Origin: Alisma plantago-aquatica
Lineage: Eukaryota > Streptophyta > Magnoliopsida > Alismatales > Alismataceae
Length of the DNA: 64,000 bases
Direction of reading: 5' to 3'
Assembly: GCA_963693085.1 (NCBI GenBank)
Contig: OY856412.1
Coordinates: 1,409,341,194 to 1,409,405,193, forward strand
Shown: positions 45,183 through 57,376 of the stretch, one piece after another
Layout of the letters: each line of letters begins with the position of its first letter
Position numbering within the stretch: position 1 is the stretch's first letter
Program-made: the position numbers and the translations under genes
The notes under the pieces: generated by a model
Databases searched by the model: none
Seen by the model: the letters and a program-made list of their open reading frames with translations, nothing else
What the model was told of the DNA's origin: nothing

Positions 45183-45440
45183 TTGCTATGTGAACCCTAA
45201 TACAGGGTAATACTATATGAACCCTAACACAGGGTAATTGCTATGTGAGTCTCTAATGCAGGGTAATTGCTATGTGAATCCCTAATGTAGGGTAATTGCT
45301 ATGTGAGTATCTAATGAAGGGTAATTGCTATGTGAATCCCTAATGTAGGGTAAATGCTATGTGAATCTCTAATGTAGGGTGATTGCTATGTGAGTCCCTA
45401 ATGCAGGGTGGTGTTATGTGAAGCTCTAACATAGAGTAAT
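45183..45440 (+). repeat. Tandem array GCTATGTGA...CCCTAAT..AGGG in the Gypsy 1 5' LTR
   Basis: About nine units of 28-30 bp of the form GCTATGTGAATCCCTAATGTAGGGTAATT, stated here in parts: GCTATGTGAAT, then CCCTAATGTAGGG, then TAATT. Each has a small CCCT/AGGG dyad. The counterpart is at 51325-51560. Confidence 0.85.
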
Positions 45441-46694
45441 TCTATGTGAAGCTCAAATACAGACTAATGGGTTATGAATATAATAAGATAACCCTTGTAT
45501 TGCATGGTACTGATATGTAATTGCATCATGATTACTAATCATGCAGATATGATGAGAAGATGAGCATAGCCAGGTATGGGCTATGATGTTTTGTACATTG
45601 AAAATGTTCTATAGACCTTATAAGCTTTCATATGTCTTGTTTCCTATTAACGGGTAATAAGAGGTGATATGAGCTTTGTGAACTATGTGCAATACTTTGT
45701 GTAGCAAGAATTATATTGTCCTTGGTCAGATGTCCTGAAGGTATGAACTTACTTAATAAGTGGTAACAAGTGTTCTATGATGAGATAAGGGTTTAAATAC
45801 CCATATTCTATAATCATAATGATGAATGTGTTAAGAAGTGGAATTGTACTTGATAAGTTGAGGGATTGAGATCCCAATACTCTGAGAAAAGAGTGTGGCT
45901 ACATGCCATGACTCCACTATGACAATTCCAGGCTTTAGATATATGATCTAAGCCTGAAGAGAGTTAATGTTGTGATAATGATTCTGTAGTGGATAAATGT
46001 TATACATGTTCTTCATATTCCCTAATGGATATGTGATATGATGCTCTTTCAAGTTATAGCTGCAATGTTGAATAAGATTAATATTCTAATCTGATAGACA
46101 TTGAATTAACTGCTATCAAGCAAATATGATTCCTCTGTTCATATTTATCTTCTTAAGTTGCAATAATAATGTTATTGGTGGAGAGTTATATCTCTCGCTG
46201 GGGCAATTTACAATTGTCTCACCCCCGTGGGAACTACATTTTTAGGTGGTCACGGACGAGGAGACAGAAACCCTTCAGTAAGGGAAGGACATCAGCAGCA
46301 TAAGTAACAGCAGTGAAATCTCAGGTGGAGACACTGTCTGTTATGCCATGTATAGATGTATATAAAGTCCTATATGTCGTCTCTATACTCTCAGGTCCAC
46401 AGAGTAGTAATTAGTGCTTTCGAGATTTGGCTCAATGCCTCGAGATTTTGAATTGTCTGTGTTTAGCTTGACAGGACAGTTAATGCTTGTAATTCTCAAA
46501 AGGAGATGATACAAAATATGTACCTGTGAACAAGAATGTATTTGTGTTACTTTTGTTCTATGTGAGAAATTTTTTACTTGATGGATCTTTTGATAAAAAG
46601 GTTTTAATTTTTAGTGATTTTTGGTAATCCACTGCTTAATGAATGCTTCCGCATTAGTTAATCTTGTTTTCGCGAGATGGTCGTTACAATTAAG

Positions 46695-46706
46695 TGGTAT
46701 CAGAGC
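46695..46706 (+). other. Primer binding site of Gypsy element 1
   Basis: TGGTATCAGAGC, complementary to initiator tRNA-Met, starts 6 bases after the LTR. Confidence 0.9.
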
Positions 46707-46821
46707 TCTAGGTTCGCTGAGTCTATAGAGACATAGGACTAAGGTTGTAGAGTCTGTTCTAAGTGTCTTCCAGTTTATCTGATAGTATCTTATGCTCACA
46801 TAGGAGAAGAAGAACTTGAAA

Positions 46822-47080
46822 ATGACTAGAGAACACGAGGAACACATTGCTAAGGGCAATGTTGTTGCACTAGGAGAGGGTGCATGGGACTAGGCAAGAG
46901 GAAAACAAGTGCCTGAGAATCCCCATTAAGACCTGATCAGGATAGAGAATCCTATGATCATGCTCTTGTTGGGCAGATTAGGGCTATAGTAATGCATATA
47001 GTGGACTGGATACTAGCCTTACGATCTAGGTTATCAGTCCTTAATACAGAAAGTTTGAGCTTTAAAAGAGTTCCTAAATG
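46822..47080 (+). pseudogene. gag: Gag start remnant of Gypsy element 1
   Basis: From ATG 46822 the frame reads MTREHEEHIAKG and, across stops, keeps the order of the gag at 56222: EHEEH against NHEEH, KQVPENP against DQVPEVP, VGQIRA against MGQMMA. Stops and shifts are frequent and it fades by about 47080. The two Gypsy elements are therefore related families. Confidence 0.6.
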
Positions 47081-47301
47081 ACTTAGTCTTGTTGGAACAA
47101 GGGAAAATCATGTGTGTATAATGATATGAAAAGCAAGGAATATGATAGCATGTAAGTGCATACTACTTGATCTCAGTATTTGTAAACCCTGGCCAGGTAT
47201 ACAACTATTGATGATAAAGTGAGTATGGAAACTCTTAGATTAGTATCTTCTTGATTGCCCTGATCAAGCAATCATTCTAAAACAATCTAGAGAGTATAAT
47301 G

Positions 47302-48026
47302 AAACCAATAGGGGAAAGCTATGTGACATCCCCAACAAAAAAAGGAAAAGCTATGTGAACATTCCCAACTAAAAGGAAAAGCTATGTGAACATTCCCAAC
47401 AAAAAGGGAAAAGATATGTGACATTCCCAACCAATAGGGGAAATCTATGTGACATCCCCAACAAAAAGGGAAAAGCTATGTGAACATTCCCAACTAAAAG
47501 AAAAAGCTATGTGAACATTCCCAACAAAAAGGGAAAAGCTATGTGACATTCCCAACCAATAGGGGAAAGCTATGTGACATCCCCAACAAAAATGGAAAAG
47601 CTATGTGACATTCCCAACCAATAGGGAAAAGCTATGTGACATCCCCAACAAAAAGGGAAGAGCTATGTGACATTCCCAACCAATAGGGGAAAGCTATGTG
47701 ACATCCCCAACAAAAAGGGAAAAGCTATGTGACATTCCCAACCAATAGGGGAAAGCTATGTGACATCCCCATAAAAAAGGAAAATCTATGTGAACATTCC
47801 CAACTAAAAAGGAAAAGCTATGTGAACATTCCCAACTAAAAAGGAAAAGCTATGTGAACATTCCCAACAACAAGGAAAAGCTATTTGAACATTCCCAACC
47901 AAAAAGAAGAGCTGTGTGAACATTCCCAACCAAAAGGAAAAGCTATGTGAACATTCCCAACTAAAAAGGAAAAGTTATGTGAACATTCCCAACTAAAAAG
48001 GAAAAGCTATGTGAACATTCCCAACA
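47302..48026 (+). repeat. Minisatellite array inside Gypsy element 1
   Basis: About two dozen units of 28-32 bp of the type AAGCTATGTGA(A)CA-TTCCCAAC-(C/A)AAAAAGGGA. Units fall into types that alternate (CATCCCCAACAAAAA, CATTCCCAACCAATA, AACATTCCCAACTAAAA), showing higher-order duplication. It shares the GCTATGTGA core with the array in the LTR. It occupies the position where gag-pol should be. Confidence 0.92.
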
Positions 48027-48066
48027 TAGAGTTTGCTAAGTAAACTTTCCTAAACGAACAAAGGAC

Positions 48067-51000
48067 TCACATATGGGATATTAATATAATAAGCATTAAG
48101 GTGCGTAATTTGTTTTTCTTTAAATCATGGATAATTGAGAGGAATATGAGGCAGTGAAGATAGCCTCGTATCCAAGGAGTTGAGGGGGGAGAGGCGGCAT
48201 CATTTTTGGGATTAAATACATTTTAATAAGGCATTTTCTCTCTCATCAATTTCCTTATAAAAGTGCCTTTTCCAAGCCAAAAGAAAGGCTTTTTTGGATT
48301 TTTTTCTTTCCCCTTGCTTGAAAAACTGACCAAGGAGCTAGGGAGGAGCAGGATGACGACCCCCAACATGTTGGTAAGGTTCTTGATCCATTTCACCTTG
48401 ATTCCATGGTGGAAATCGAAAATAAATTATGGATTTCTTCCTATTTCGATCTCCTCTTCAATTCTAACCATTCATTTTCACTCAAACCTTGAGGACGAGC
48501 CTTGGAATGGTGAAAGGAGTTGCATCCACCATTTTTGCCGTGGACATGGAGCTTTGGAGCTCAATTGGAGGAGGGTTTTATAACTTGAACCCTTTTTAAT
48601 TGTTATTCAACCATTAATCTTGTAATTTCAATTATTCCTTCATTATCTTGATTAATTTCTGGTTGAAATTGATTAATTCATGAAATCAGAAGTTGTTAGA
48701 ACTTCAGGGACGAAGATTTATGATTATGACATCATTATAAGCACACACCTCCCCAAATATCTTGGGCAAACGGTTTGGAAGTTGGGACCAAACGGTTTGC
48801 AAACCGTTTGGAAGCAAACGGTTTCAAAACCATTTGAGTGAGTTCACCAAGGGTTGACCATTTGATATTACTGTTCCTAATTGTGTTTTTTAATGACCCA
48901 CAAAATATTAGGGATTAACTCCAAAGGAATATTGAGTTGAAGGCTAATCAATTAGGTAAACCTAATTGGATTAAGTGCTGATTTCCAACCTGATTAACTT
49001 GACCTTTTTGGGTAAATGGTTTCAAAACCGTTTGAGGGAGTTGCCCAAGAATTGACCGTTTGATATTACTGAATAAAATTATGTTGGTTAATAACTTACC
49101 AAATTTGAGGGGTTAATTCCCAAGGAATCGTGAGTTGAAGGCTAATCAATTAGGGAAACCTAATTGGATTAAGTGCTGATTTTTCAGCTTGATTAATTCG
49201 ACTTTTTTGGAAAACGGTTTCAAAACCATTTGAGAGCATTGAACAATGGTTAACCGTTTGAGATTCCTGATCCGAATTATGTTGGTTAATGACTCACCAA
49301 ATTTGAGGGGTTAATTCCCAAGGAATCGTGAGTTGAAGGCTAATCCATTAGGCAAACCCTTATTGGAATTAGTGCTGAAATTCCAATGAGTAGATTTGAG
49401 ATTTTGGGTTGATTAGCCCAAACGGTTTCAAAACCGTTTGGGGATCACCCAAACGGTCTCAAGACCGTTTGGGGGTCACCCAAGACTGTTTGGATGTCTA
49501 GGGTAAAGTATGTATATGTTTATAAATATCCAAAGAGGTGGTATGAACCCTAATCGGCTAAGTGCTGATTTTGCAAGTGATTGAGATGATGTTTTAGGTT
49601 GATTGGCCCAAACGGTTTTAAAACCGTTTGGGGATCACCCAAACGGTCTCAAGACCGTTTGGGGTCACCCAAGACCATTAGGAGGTCTGGGGTTAAGTAT
49701 AGTTGACCAATTGATGGTCCAAAGGTACCAAATCATATTGCAATTAAGTGTTCATTTGTTGATCAACTCAATAGACTAAACCTTGATGGAATATCACTAG
49801 AATCCAAGGTTTGGATGAGACAAACGGTCTCAAGACCGTTTGGGACTCATCCAAACGGTCTCAAGACCATTTGGGGGTCATCCAAGACCGTTTGGAAGTC
49901 TAGGGTTGAGTATGGCTAAGCAATTGAAGATCCAATGTCACTAAGTTGAAGTGTAATCAATTGTTGATTTGGTGATTAATCCAATGATCCAAACCTTAAT
50001 TGGTTGACTTGGATTTTGATGATATGATGGGCAAATGGTCTCAAGACCGTTTGGAGGGTATCCAAACGACCTCAAGACCGTTTGGGGTCAGGTCATGCCC
50101 AATTTGGATGAAGGCTCAATGGTTTCAAAATATCCAATCTTGCATTGATTAGTGTTGATGGATCATCATTTCCAAACCCTAATTCAATTGAATCAAACCC
50201 TAATTGATGACCAATTGAGGGTCAATTGAGGGTAAAATCAGTTGAAGTTTGACCTACTAAACTTAATTGAAGTATGAGTATAGGTCCAATTGATGATTGG
50301 TTCCACGAATTCAATGATTGAAGGAATCAACATTGGAAACCCTAATTCAATTGGATACCTTATGTAATGGAGGTCCAATGTGATTAAATCTTTGAGAATT
50401 AAGATGATAAATGTTCTATTGATCCAATGATGATTAGTAATGATAATAAATGAAGGTACAAAGGTTGAAACCCTAATAGTACCTAAGTGATTAGTGTCAA
50501 TTAAGGGATGAATCCCTAATTGCTTATAGGATCAATAACTTGATACACTATGTTAATCATAGTTGTATGAACTTGATTGAAGGGTTGATGTGACCTAATC
50601 AAGTTGAAAGGATGAAATAATAGAATTCATATATGAATATGATTCATGTGGTGATCTTCTGTAGCACGACCATGCAAGGTAGCACGGTCGTGGTGGCTTC
50701 ACTTTGCACGACCGTGCAAGGTAGCACGGTTGTGGTGACTAACCTTTGCACGGCCGTTCTTGGTTGAACGGCCGTGGTGCTCCATGCTTAACTTTTAGTT
50801 GATTTGAAAGGGACCTAATATGGTCTTTTTGTTAATTCCTAACTTATGGATGAATCATAGTATTGGCAATGGTTGTATATTCTAAGTGAGTGACTAATGA
50901 TCACTACCTTACAGGATAAATGTGATGAACTGGTACATACAGTATTAGGATGGGTAATACCCTAATACAAGCTAAGTGTATGAAACTCAAGTAAGATAAA

Positions 51001-52284
51001 GGTGTTGAGGGAAGTGATACATCAAGATATGATAAATATCACATCCAACACCCCAATATTGGTATACCTTGATGTGTTATAAGTCTAATATAATAGGATG
51101 AATAATACATGAGATGTGTCATGTCAATGGTTACATTGAGATGAAATGTACCCTGTTGAATGTAGGCCAACATGCCTTATGAAAAGGGTTAATCCAAACC
51201 TATAAACTATGATGTAATCATTGTCTGGCAAAGATGAAAGAGAAATTCATGTTGTGTGTTGATAAATGATGAGAATAATGAAGTATGATTAAAATACTTA
51301 TTATTCCATAATGATTCCTTGCTATGTGAACCCTAATACAGGGTAATACTATATGAACCCTAACACAGGGTAATTGCTATGTGAGTCTCTAATGAAGGGT
51401 AATTGCTATGTGAATCCCTAATGTAGGGTAATTGCTATGTGAGTCTCTAATGCAGGGTAATTGCTATGTGAATCCCTAATGTAGGGTAAATGCTATGTGA
51501 ATCTCTAATGTAGGGTGGTTGCTATGTGAGTCCCTAATGCAGGGTGGTGTTATGTGAAGCTCTAACACAGAGTAATTCTATGTAAAGCTCAAATACAGAC
51601 TAATGGGTTATGAATATAATAAGATAACCCTTGTATTGCATGGTACTGATATGTAATTGCATCAATATTACTAATCATGCAGATATGATGAGAAGATGAG
51701 CATAGCCAGGTATGGGCTATGATGTTTTGTACATTGAAAATGTTCTGTAGACCTTATAAGCTTTCATTTGTCTTGTTGCCTATTAAGGGGTAATAAGAGG
51801 TGATATGAGCTTTGTGAACTATGTGCAATACTTTGTGTAGCAAGAATTATAATGTCCTTGGTCAGATGTCCTGAAGGTATGAACTTACTTAATAAGTGGT
51901 AACAAGTGTTCTATGATGAGATAAGGGTTTAAATACTAAGATTCTATAATCATAATGATGAATGTGTTAAGAAGTGGAACTGTACTTGATGAGTTGAGGG
52001 ATTGAGATCCAAATACTCTGAGAAAAGAGTGTGGCTACAGGCCATGACTCCACTATGACAATGCCAGGCTTTAGATATATGATCTAAGCCTGAAGAGAGT
52101 TAATGTTGTGATAATGATTCTGTAGTGGATAAATGTTATACATGTTCTTCATATTCCCTAATGGATATGTGATATGATGCTCTTTCAATTTATAGTTGCA
52201 ATGTTGAATAAGATTAATATTCTAATATGATAGACATTGAATTAACTGCTATCAAGCAAATATGATTCCTCTATTCATATTTAT
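48067..52284 (+). repeat. 3' LTR of Gypsy element 1, truncated at both ends
   Basis: It is collinear with 41934-46148 of the 5' LTR, including the AAACGGTTT cluster (48767-50090), the CACGGCCGTG cluster (50662-50780) and the tandem array (51325-51560). The left edge meets the minisatellite after a 40-bp unrelated spacer. The right edge is the insertion point of Gypsy element 2. Confidence 0.9.
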
Positions 52285-53529
52285 TGTAAGGACCCTGACC
52301 TTCGTTTAGGGTTTACCCTGTTTGTTTTGCTTAACCTTGGTGCTTTGGTGCTTGCTAATCACCTTTAAGTGGTGATTAGGGTTTTGTTGTGCTTTGTTGA
52401 GAGTTGGAGGGGCTACTTGCAAATAACCCAAGTCTAGGGTTTTGTGGGCAAGTTTGCCACCTTATGAGGTGTTCCCCTCTCTCTTTGCTTCCTCTAGGGT
52501 TGAGAGGAAGGCTTGGGCTCGTTGCTTGAGTTCCTTGGGCCTGGTTGAGTTTGTTTGGGCCTTGAGGTGCCTTGTTTGGGCTTGGTTGAGCCTTGTGTCG
52601 CCTAGGAGATGCGTGTATCAGACTAGAGGAGTTTGTGTCGGCCAGCATGGGTGTGTGTTGCCCATGGTGCCTTGTCTGTCACCCATGGTGCAGGTGGTTG
52701 TGTCGCCCATAGTGTTTGACCCAGCTTTGACCACGTTTGTATCACCACTAGTGGAAACTTGGAGCTTGATGCATGCATGTGGAAAGGACCTTGGAAAAGT
52801 GTATAAGGCTTGCTTGAGTGGTGGCTTGAGCTCTAGGACAAGTGTCCTTTGGGTGGACGACACCTTGCTTGGACCAACCTTGTTTTCTCCTCCCTTTCCT
52901 TCTATATAGGCGTGTCCTTTCCTTTGCTAGGAGTTCCTTTGGTTACTTTGCTTTCCTCCACCTTGAGTGCATGACACCCTTCTCCCTTGCTTGTGTCGGC
53001 CGATACACCCCCTTGAAGGAGCAGTGGTGGTCGATATCCCTTGAAGCTTGGAGCTCTTCTTCTTCCTTGGAGCTTGGAGCTTAAGGCGGGTTGCATATCT
53101 TCTAACCCTAGCTACACTATATCCTGTCATAATCTTGTTTATATGCAGGCTAATAACTTAGTTTCTTTCTTAGTATCCTTGTTGGCCGATCACCATGTGG
53201 TCTAGTGTTTCTTGTAATCTAGGGTTTAGGGAGCAATACTCCTTTTTCCCCTTGGTCTAGAGGAGTGAGTTTGAGTTGCTAGTGTCATGAGCAACACTCG
53301 TCTTTCCCTTAACCGATTGAGGTGAACTTGTGTCCTAGTTGCTCAAGCAACACTCTCCTCTCACCTTGGGCTAGAAGGGTGAGCTTATTGGTGATGGTTG
53401 ATGTGCAAAACCCCTCCTTCTTAGTTGATTGAGGTGAGCCATCTTCCTAGGGTTTTCGAGTACCTTGTGTATGGGGAAGAATGTGACCTTGTTGGACGAT
53501 ATCTCCTGACCTAGTTGTTGGCCGACAGG

Positions 53530-53860
53530 CCTGTGTGACGGGCGTCAACCCTTGTTGCTGTGACGGGCGTCAGCCCTTGTGCTTGTGACGGGCGTTAGCC
53601 CTTGTGCTTGTGACGGGTGTCACACCCCCTTCTTTGTTTTGTGTTGGTCGTTATGCCTGGTTCAGTGGATGAATGACATGTGGGTTGAGTTATCTTTCTT
53701 TCTCTCTCTTAGACGATGTGTTATAGTGCTTGACCAGGTCGTTTGCCTTTGTATCGGGCGTTGTTGGGTGAAGTGTGACGGGCGTCACACTGTTGTGTCG
53801 GCCGATAATGCCATGCCAGGACGGGCGTTGCCTGATAGCTCTTATGCCTGACACACCCTA
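53530..53860. repeat. TGACGGGCGTCA motif cluster in the Gypsy 2 LTR
   Basis: Five to six copies of TGTGACGGGCGTCA or variants, plus GTCGGCCGATA and TTGGCCGACA copies nearby. The TGACG/CGTCA arms make each copy a short dyad. Confidence 0.8.
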
Positions 53861-53924
53861 TTGCACAACACCCTTGACGCGTGATGCATCGTCGTCCTAT
53901 TGTATGTAGCGCAGCGTTGCTGCT

Positions 53925-53926
<2 letters not shown>

Positions 53927-53968
<42 letters not shown>
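53927..53968. repeat. (TA)n tract
   Basis: Pure TA inside the Gypsy 2 LTR; no inserted element is seen beside it. Confidence 0.95.
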
Positions 53969-53972
<4 letters not shown>

Positions 53973-56136
53973 TGCCGTGGGGTGTTATGCTTTGGGGTGA
54001 GGGCTGGTGGCCGACACAGTCTATAGTGAGGATTCATGGTGACCTATAGTGAGTATTTCCCGGTACCGTTAATGATAGTCCATCTCGTTATGCAAACATC
54101 ATTGTGGTTATGATCTTGGTAGAACGATGGTAACACCTTATATAGATAATGATGCTTGTTATCATAAGTTTGTTCATTACCTTAGCCTGGCTACTTAAGG
54201 AGAATAGTGGTAGTTACACTAGTGGGCTGCTTAATAGTGTGCTTTATGCACTTGATCACCAGATAATGTAAGATTGATAAGTATAGCATCTTGAATGTCA
54301 TTTCATAATAGCAAGCATAGTTCTCATGTTGAAACTGTGATTATTATATACACTAACCATGCAGGTGATGCTTAGCCATGAAAAGGCTATGAGAAATATG
54401 TGATGAGTAACATCACTTTGATAATTACTCTTGTTAAAGAGGTTACATGTATGATGTGTTTGTCCCATGATGATGATGTAAGCCTTGAGAGGCAGTGGCA
54501 ATACGTGATGAGGGATTTAGATCCCATGGTATGTGATGATCCTTGAGATGGATCTGGATGGTTGGCAAGAGGCCAAGTGATAACATGTGATGTTGGATCA
54601 TTGAGATGGATCAGGTTGATGTAATTACCATAATAACATAATATTGAGTTTTATGTTGTTTATTATGTTATAGTTTGCATGTTATACAACTTGGTTGAAT
54701 CTTGCAATCAATATAAAAGATACTAATTAATCACAGTGGAATATATCATGTAGTTGCCCTGGCCATAGATCCATCATAGTCAGGAATTGGTGATGGTGAA
54801 ATGGGTTCTCCTACGGGTTAACCCGGAGCGCATATTGTTGAATATGCGAGGTTGCTCCTAGCCTAAAGTGAGGAGGTAAGAGTGCAACTGCGGTTGTAGA
54901 CTCCAAGGTGCGATGTTCAGGCCCGTAGCCCAGTTGTGATGAAGAGCATGGTGAACAGGCCCATGGCTCAGGATATGTGATATGAGGAGCATGAATGCGT
55001 TCATGGCTCAGAGCACGGTGAACAGGCCTGTGGCTCAGTTTTACTAGCGCCAAGACCTGTACCGAGGTGGGCTAGGCAGAGGGTAGCCTGTAGAGCTGAC
55101 CCTGTGGTTAAGACCACTTCAGCATGAGACTGTTGTCCTGCTTTTGTTGTACTCATGCACTGACCATGAGGCGGAGAAGGTCATGGAGTCCGGCTCTTCC
55201 ATTGACCTTGTATGGCACCGGCTTGGGCTTCGCAGCCGAAGGTTGGATTTGAGCGGTACGGCTCATTTCCTCAGGGCATAATAATACGTAATTCTGTCGA
55301 ATAGTATTACTTCTTAAGACAAACACGAAACATTGGTTGAGGCCTTGCTTGTGTAGTTAATCTTGTTATATCTTGCGGTTACTCATATGTTCCTCATGTT
55401 ACATAGCAATATATCATATCTTGTTAATCATGTTCCATGGAGAGATACTTGGTTATATGCCTTTGGTATAGCTGGTAAGCTTGTCGGTAAGAATAGCTTT
55501 TCTTTATATAAACTGCCCTGGTTATACATGTTATTAGATATCTATTGTTATAGATTTATTTCTTAAGGTTCTGTAGTTGCGGTGGGAAGTTATGTTTCCC
55601 GCTGGGACAATGTTCAATTGTCTCACTCCGCTGGTTTACACTCTTTTTAGGTAGCCGAGCTAGACGTGGTGGTGGTCGTGGAGTTGCGGCCGAGCAGATA
55701 GACGAGCAGTAGAAGGAAAGCGATGGATATGCTGTTGTTTTGGATGTTTTGTAGTAGAGTCTAGAGTCATCCCTGTACTCTCAGGTCCTTGGCAGTGTTT
55801 TGACATTGTTTCACGATGTACGATCGATGATGTTTTGTATATCCTGCTTTTGGCCAGATGTGGGCCTTTATGTATATGAACAGGGGGTGAATTCATGTGA
55901 TGGATAGACATCTGTTCCTTTAAGCTATGGACACGTATCAGAACCTGTATATTTATATATAACTTGTTTCTGTGCAGGATGAGGACTGGAATGTAATAGT
56001 TTCTCAGTTTATCAGCTTTCCGCAAATGGTTTTAATTAACCCGTGTTTTTGGTAATCTGTGGTTATGGTGATTTCCGCACATTTTCGCGTAACACCTCGC
56101 TGTCGGTATGATAGTGGGATGTGTTGCCAAAAGTTT

Positions 56137-56148
56137 TGGTATCAGAGC
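56137..56148 (+). other. Primer binding site of Gypsy element 2
   Basis: TGGTATCAGAGC, initiator tRNA-Met type, about 7 bases past the LTR end. Confidence 0.9.
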
Positions 56149-56221
56149 TTTAGGTTCGCTGAGTCTATAGGGATTTAGGACTAGGTCGTCTATTCTTGTG
56201 AGTTTTCCAGGTTTTCTTACA

Positions 56222-57376
56222 ATGTCTTCTGCCCTCAGCAGAAGAAGAGTCAAGATGTCTGGAAACCATGAAGAACACTCTGCTGAGTACAGCGATGCTG
56301 CATCGGTAGATGGAGCAGCTGGACAGGCACATGAAGATCAGGTGCCTGAGGTCCCCCAACCTAACCCAGCCATTCTTGAACATCCTTCTTACCAACAACT
56401 TATGGGGCAGATGATGGCTACGATGAATCTCATGGTTGAGGGTTTACCAGTGCCTCCTCCGCGAGCACAGGTTCCTCATGAAGAAGCATCGGGTATTGGG
56501 AAGACCTTCGAGCGGCTTCGCCGAGTCGGAGCTTCGGATTATGCTGGAACGGATGATCCAGCAGATGCAGATATGTGGCTGACAAGTCTTGAGAAGGCTT
56601 TCCGGATCCTTGACATCCCCGAAGCAGATAAAGTAAAGCATGCTGTCTACCTTCTGAAGGGTAATGTTGGTCACTGGTGGACCATCAAAGAAGAGAAGCG
56701 GCCTGGTGAGGTGATCTGTTGGGAAGTGCTTCGATGCGAGTTTGTCAGTAGGTACATTCCAAAGACGTATCTGGATGAGAAGATCAGTCAATTTGAGAGT
56801 TTGCGACAGGGAACGATGAACATCACCGAGTATGAATCCAAGTTTATGGATCTGTTGAGGTTTTGTCCTCACATGGCAGCAACAGATGAGGAGCGGATCA
56901 AACAATTCGAGAAGGGTCTAAGTTCTGAGCTGACAACACATGTGTCTACGTTGGAAAACTGAGAGCGGTTTGCTACGTTCGTGGAATCTGTCTGGAGGAT
57001 CGAACGATTAGTGAGGGAGAAGAGAGAGTCTATGGCTAAGAAGAGACCTGCTCAGTTCCAGGGTCAGAGGTTTGGTGGCTTCAAGAAGTCAAGGTTTACC
57101 GCACCGTTAGTGATGAGAGGTTCTGGTGGACCATCTCAGTGGTCTCCGAGTAAAGGAAGAGGTTATGTTTCTTCACCACCTAAGGCACAAAGTTTGGCTT
57201 TCGTGGCAGTGACAGGGCCATCTAGGCCACGAGTTGATGATAGAGCATGCCATCGGTGTGGTCAGATCGGGCATATGAGGTTCAACTGCCCAAATAGAGA
57301 TGTTGAGGTAACGCAACAGCCGAGGCAGAGTCATCAAGGATCGGATCGACAGCAGTCTAGTGGTAGCAGAGGATGA
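56222..57376 (+). pseudogene. gag: Gypsy element 2 gag
   Basis: I choose ATG 56222 (MSSALSRRR); the frame is open further upstream only from a GTG. The Retrotrans_gag domain (PF03732) spans about residues 90-240: FERLRRVGASDYAGT, DADMWLTSLEKAF, GNVGHWWTIKEE, VSRYIPKTYLDEKISQF. A TGA at about 56960 follows VSTLEN. The same frame then continues, with ERFATFVE and a basic linker, to the zinc knuckle CHRCGQIGHMRFNC near 57250 (all CCHC residues present), stopping at TGA 57374. Only these two stops break an otherwise well-kept frame. The product would be the capsid and nucleocapsid precursor. Confidence 0.9.

Larger units (their letters stand above)
41258..46688 (+). repeat. 5' LTR of Gypsy element 1 (5.4 kb)
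   Basis: It begins TGTAACATCCCTGACC and ends TTACA just before the primer site. A TATA box (TATAAAA) is at 42123-42129. It contains three repeat clusters: AAACGGTTT/AAACCGTTT palindromes (42636-43955), CACGGCCGTG motifs (44529-44642) and a 28-30-bp tandem array (45183-45440). The 106-codon frame at 42130 starts with GTG and is not a gene. Confidence 0.88.
41258..52284 (+). mobile_element. Ty3/Gypsy element 1 (non-autonomous, interior mostly lost)
   Basis: A 5.4-kb 5' LTR (41258-46688), primer site (46695), gag start remnant (46822 onward), minisatellite array (47302-48026) and a 4.2-kb piece of the 3' LTR (48067-52284) lie in one orientation. The 3' LTR lacks its first about 676 bp (41258-41933 equivalent) and its last about 540 bp. 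The latter were displaced by insertion of Gypsy element 2. In the first 200 bp of the shared part the two LTRs differ at about 6 positions (near 3%). Confidence 0.85.
52285..56129 (+). repeat. 5' LTR of Gypsy element 2 (3.8 kb)
   Basis: It begins TGTAAGGACCCTGACC, related to the Gypsy 1 start, and ends GTTGCCA. TATA-like TCTATATAGG is at 52901-52910. It contains a TGACGGGCGTCA / GTCGGCCGAT motif cluster (about 52995-53860), a (TA)n at 53927-53968, and degenerate repeats with GAACAGGCCCATGGCTCAG (54900-55040). The GC-richer first 1.6 kb gives several chance open frames, none of which I call. Confidence 0.82.

Noticed and set aside
47302..48026. Regular repeats and spacers resembling a CRISPR array
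   Set aside because: Units are contiguous tandem repeats without unique spacers, in plant nuclear DNA inside a retrotransposon.
42130..48583. Matching 106-codon frames at 42130-42450 and 48263-48583, open in both Gypsy 1 LTRs
   Set aside because: Both start with GTG, not ATG, and most base differences between them change the amino acid, so there is no sign of protein-level selection. They are chance frames just after the LTR TATA box.
52376..53130. Several 64-155-codon frames in the GC-richer start of the Gypsy 2 LTR
   Set aside because: They overlap on both strands, lack a recognisable domain and lie upstream of or across the probable LTR promoter.
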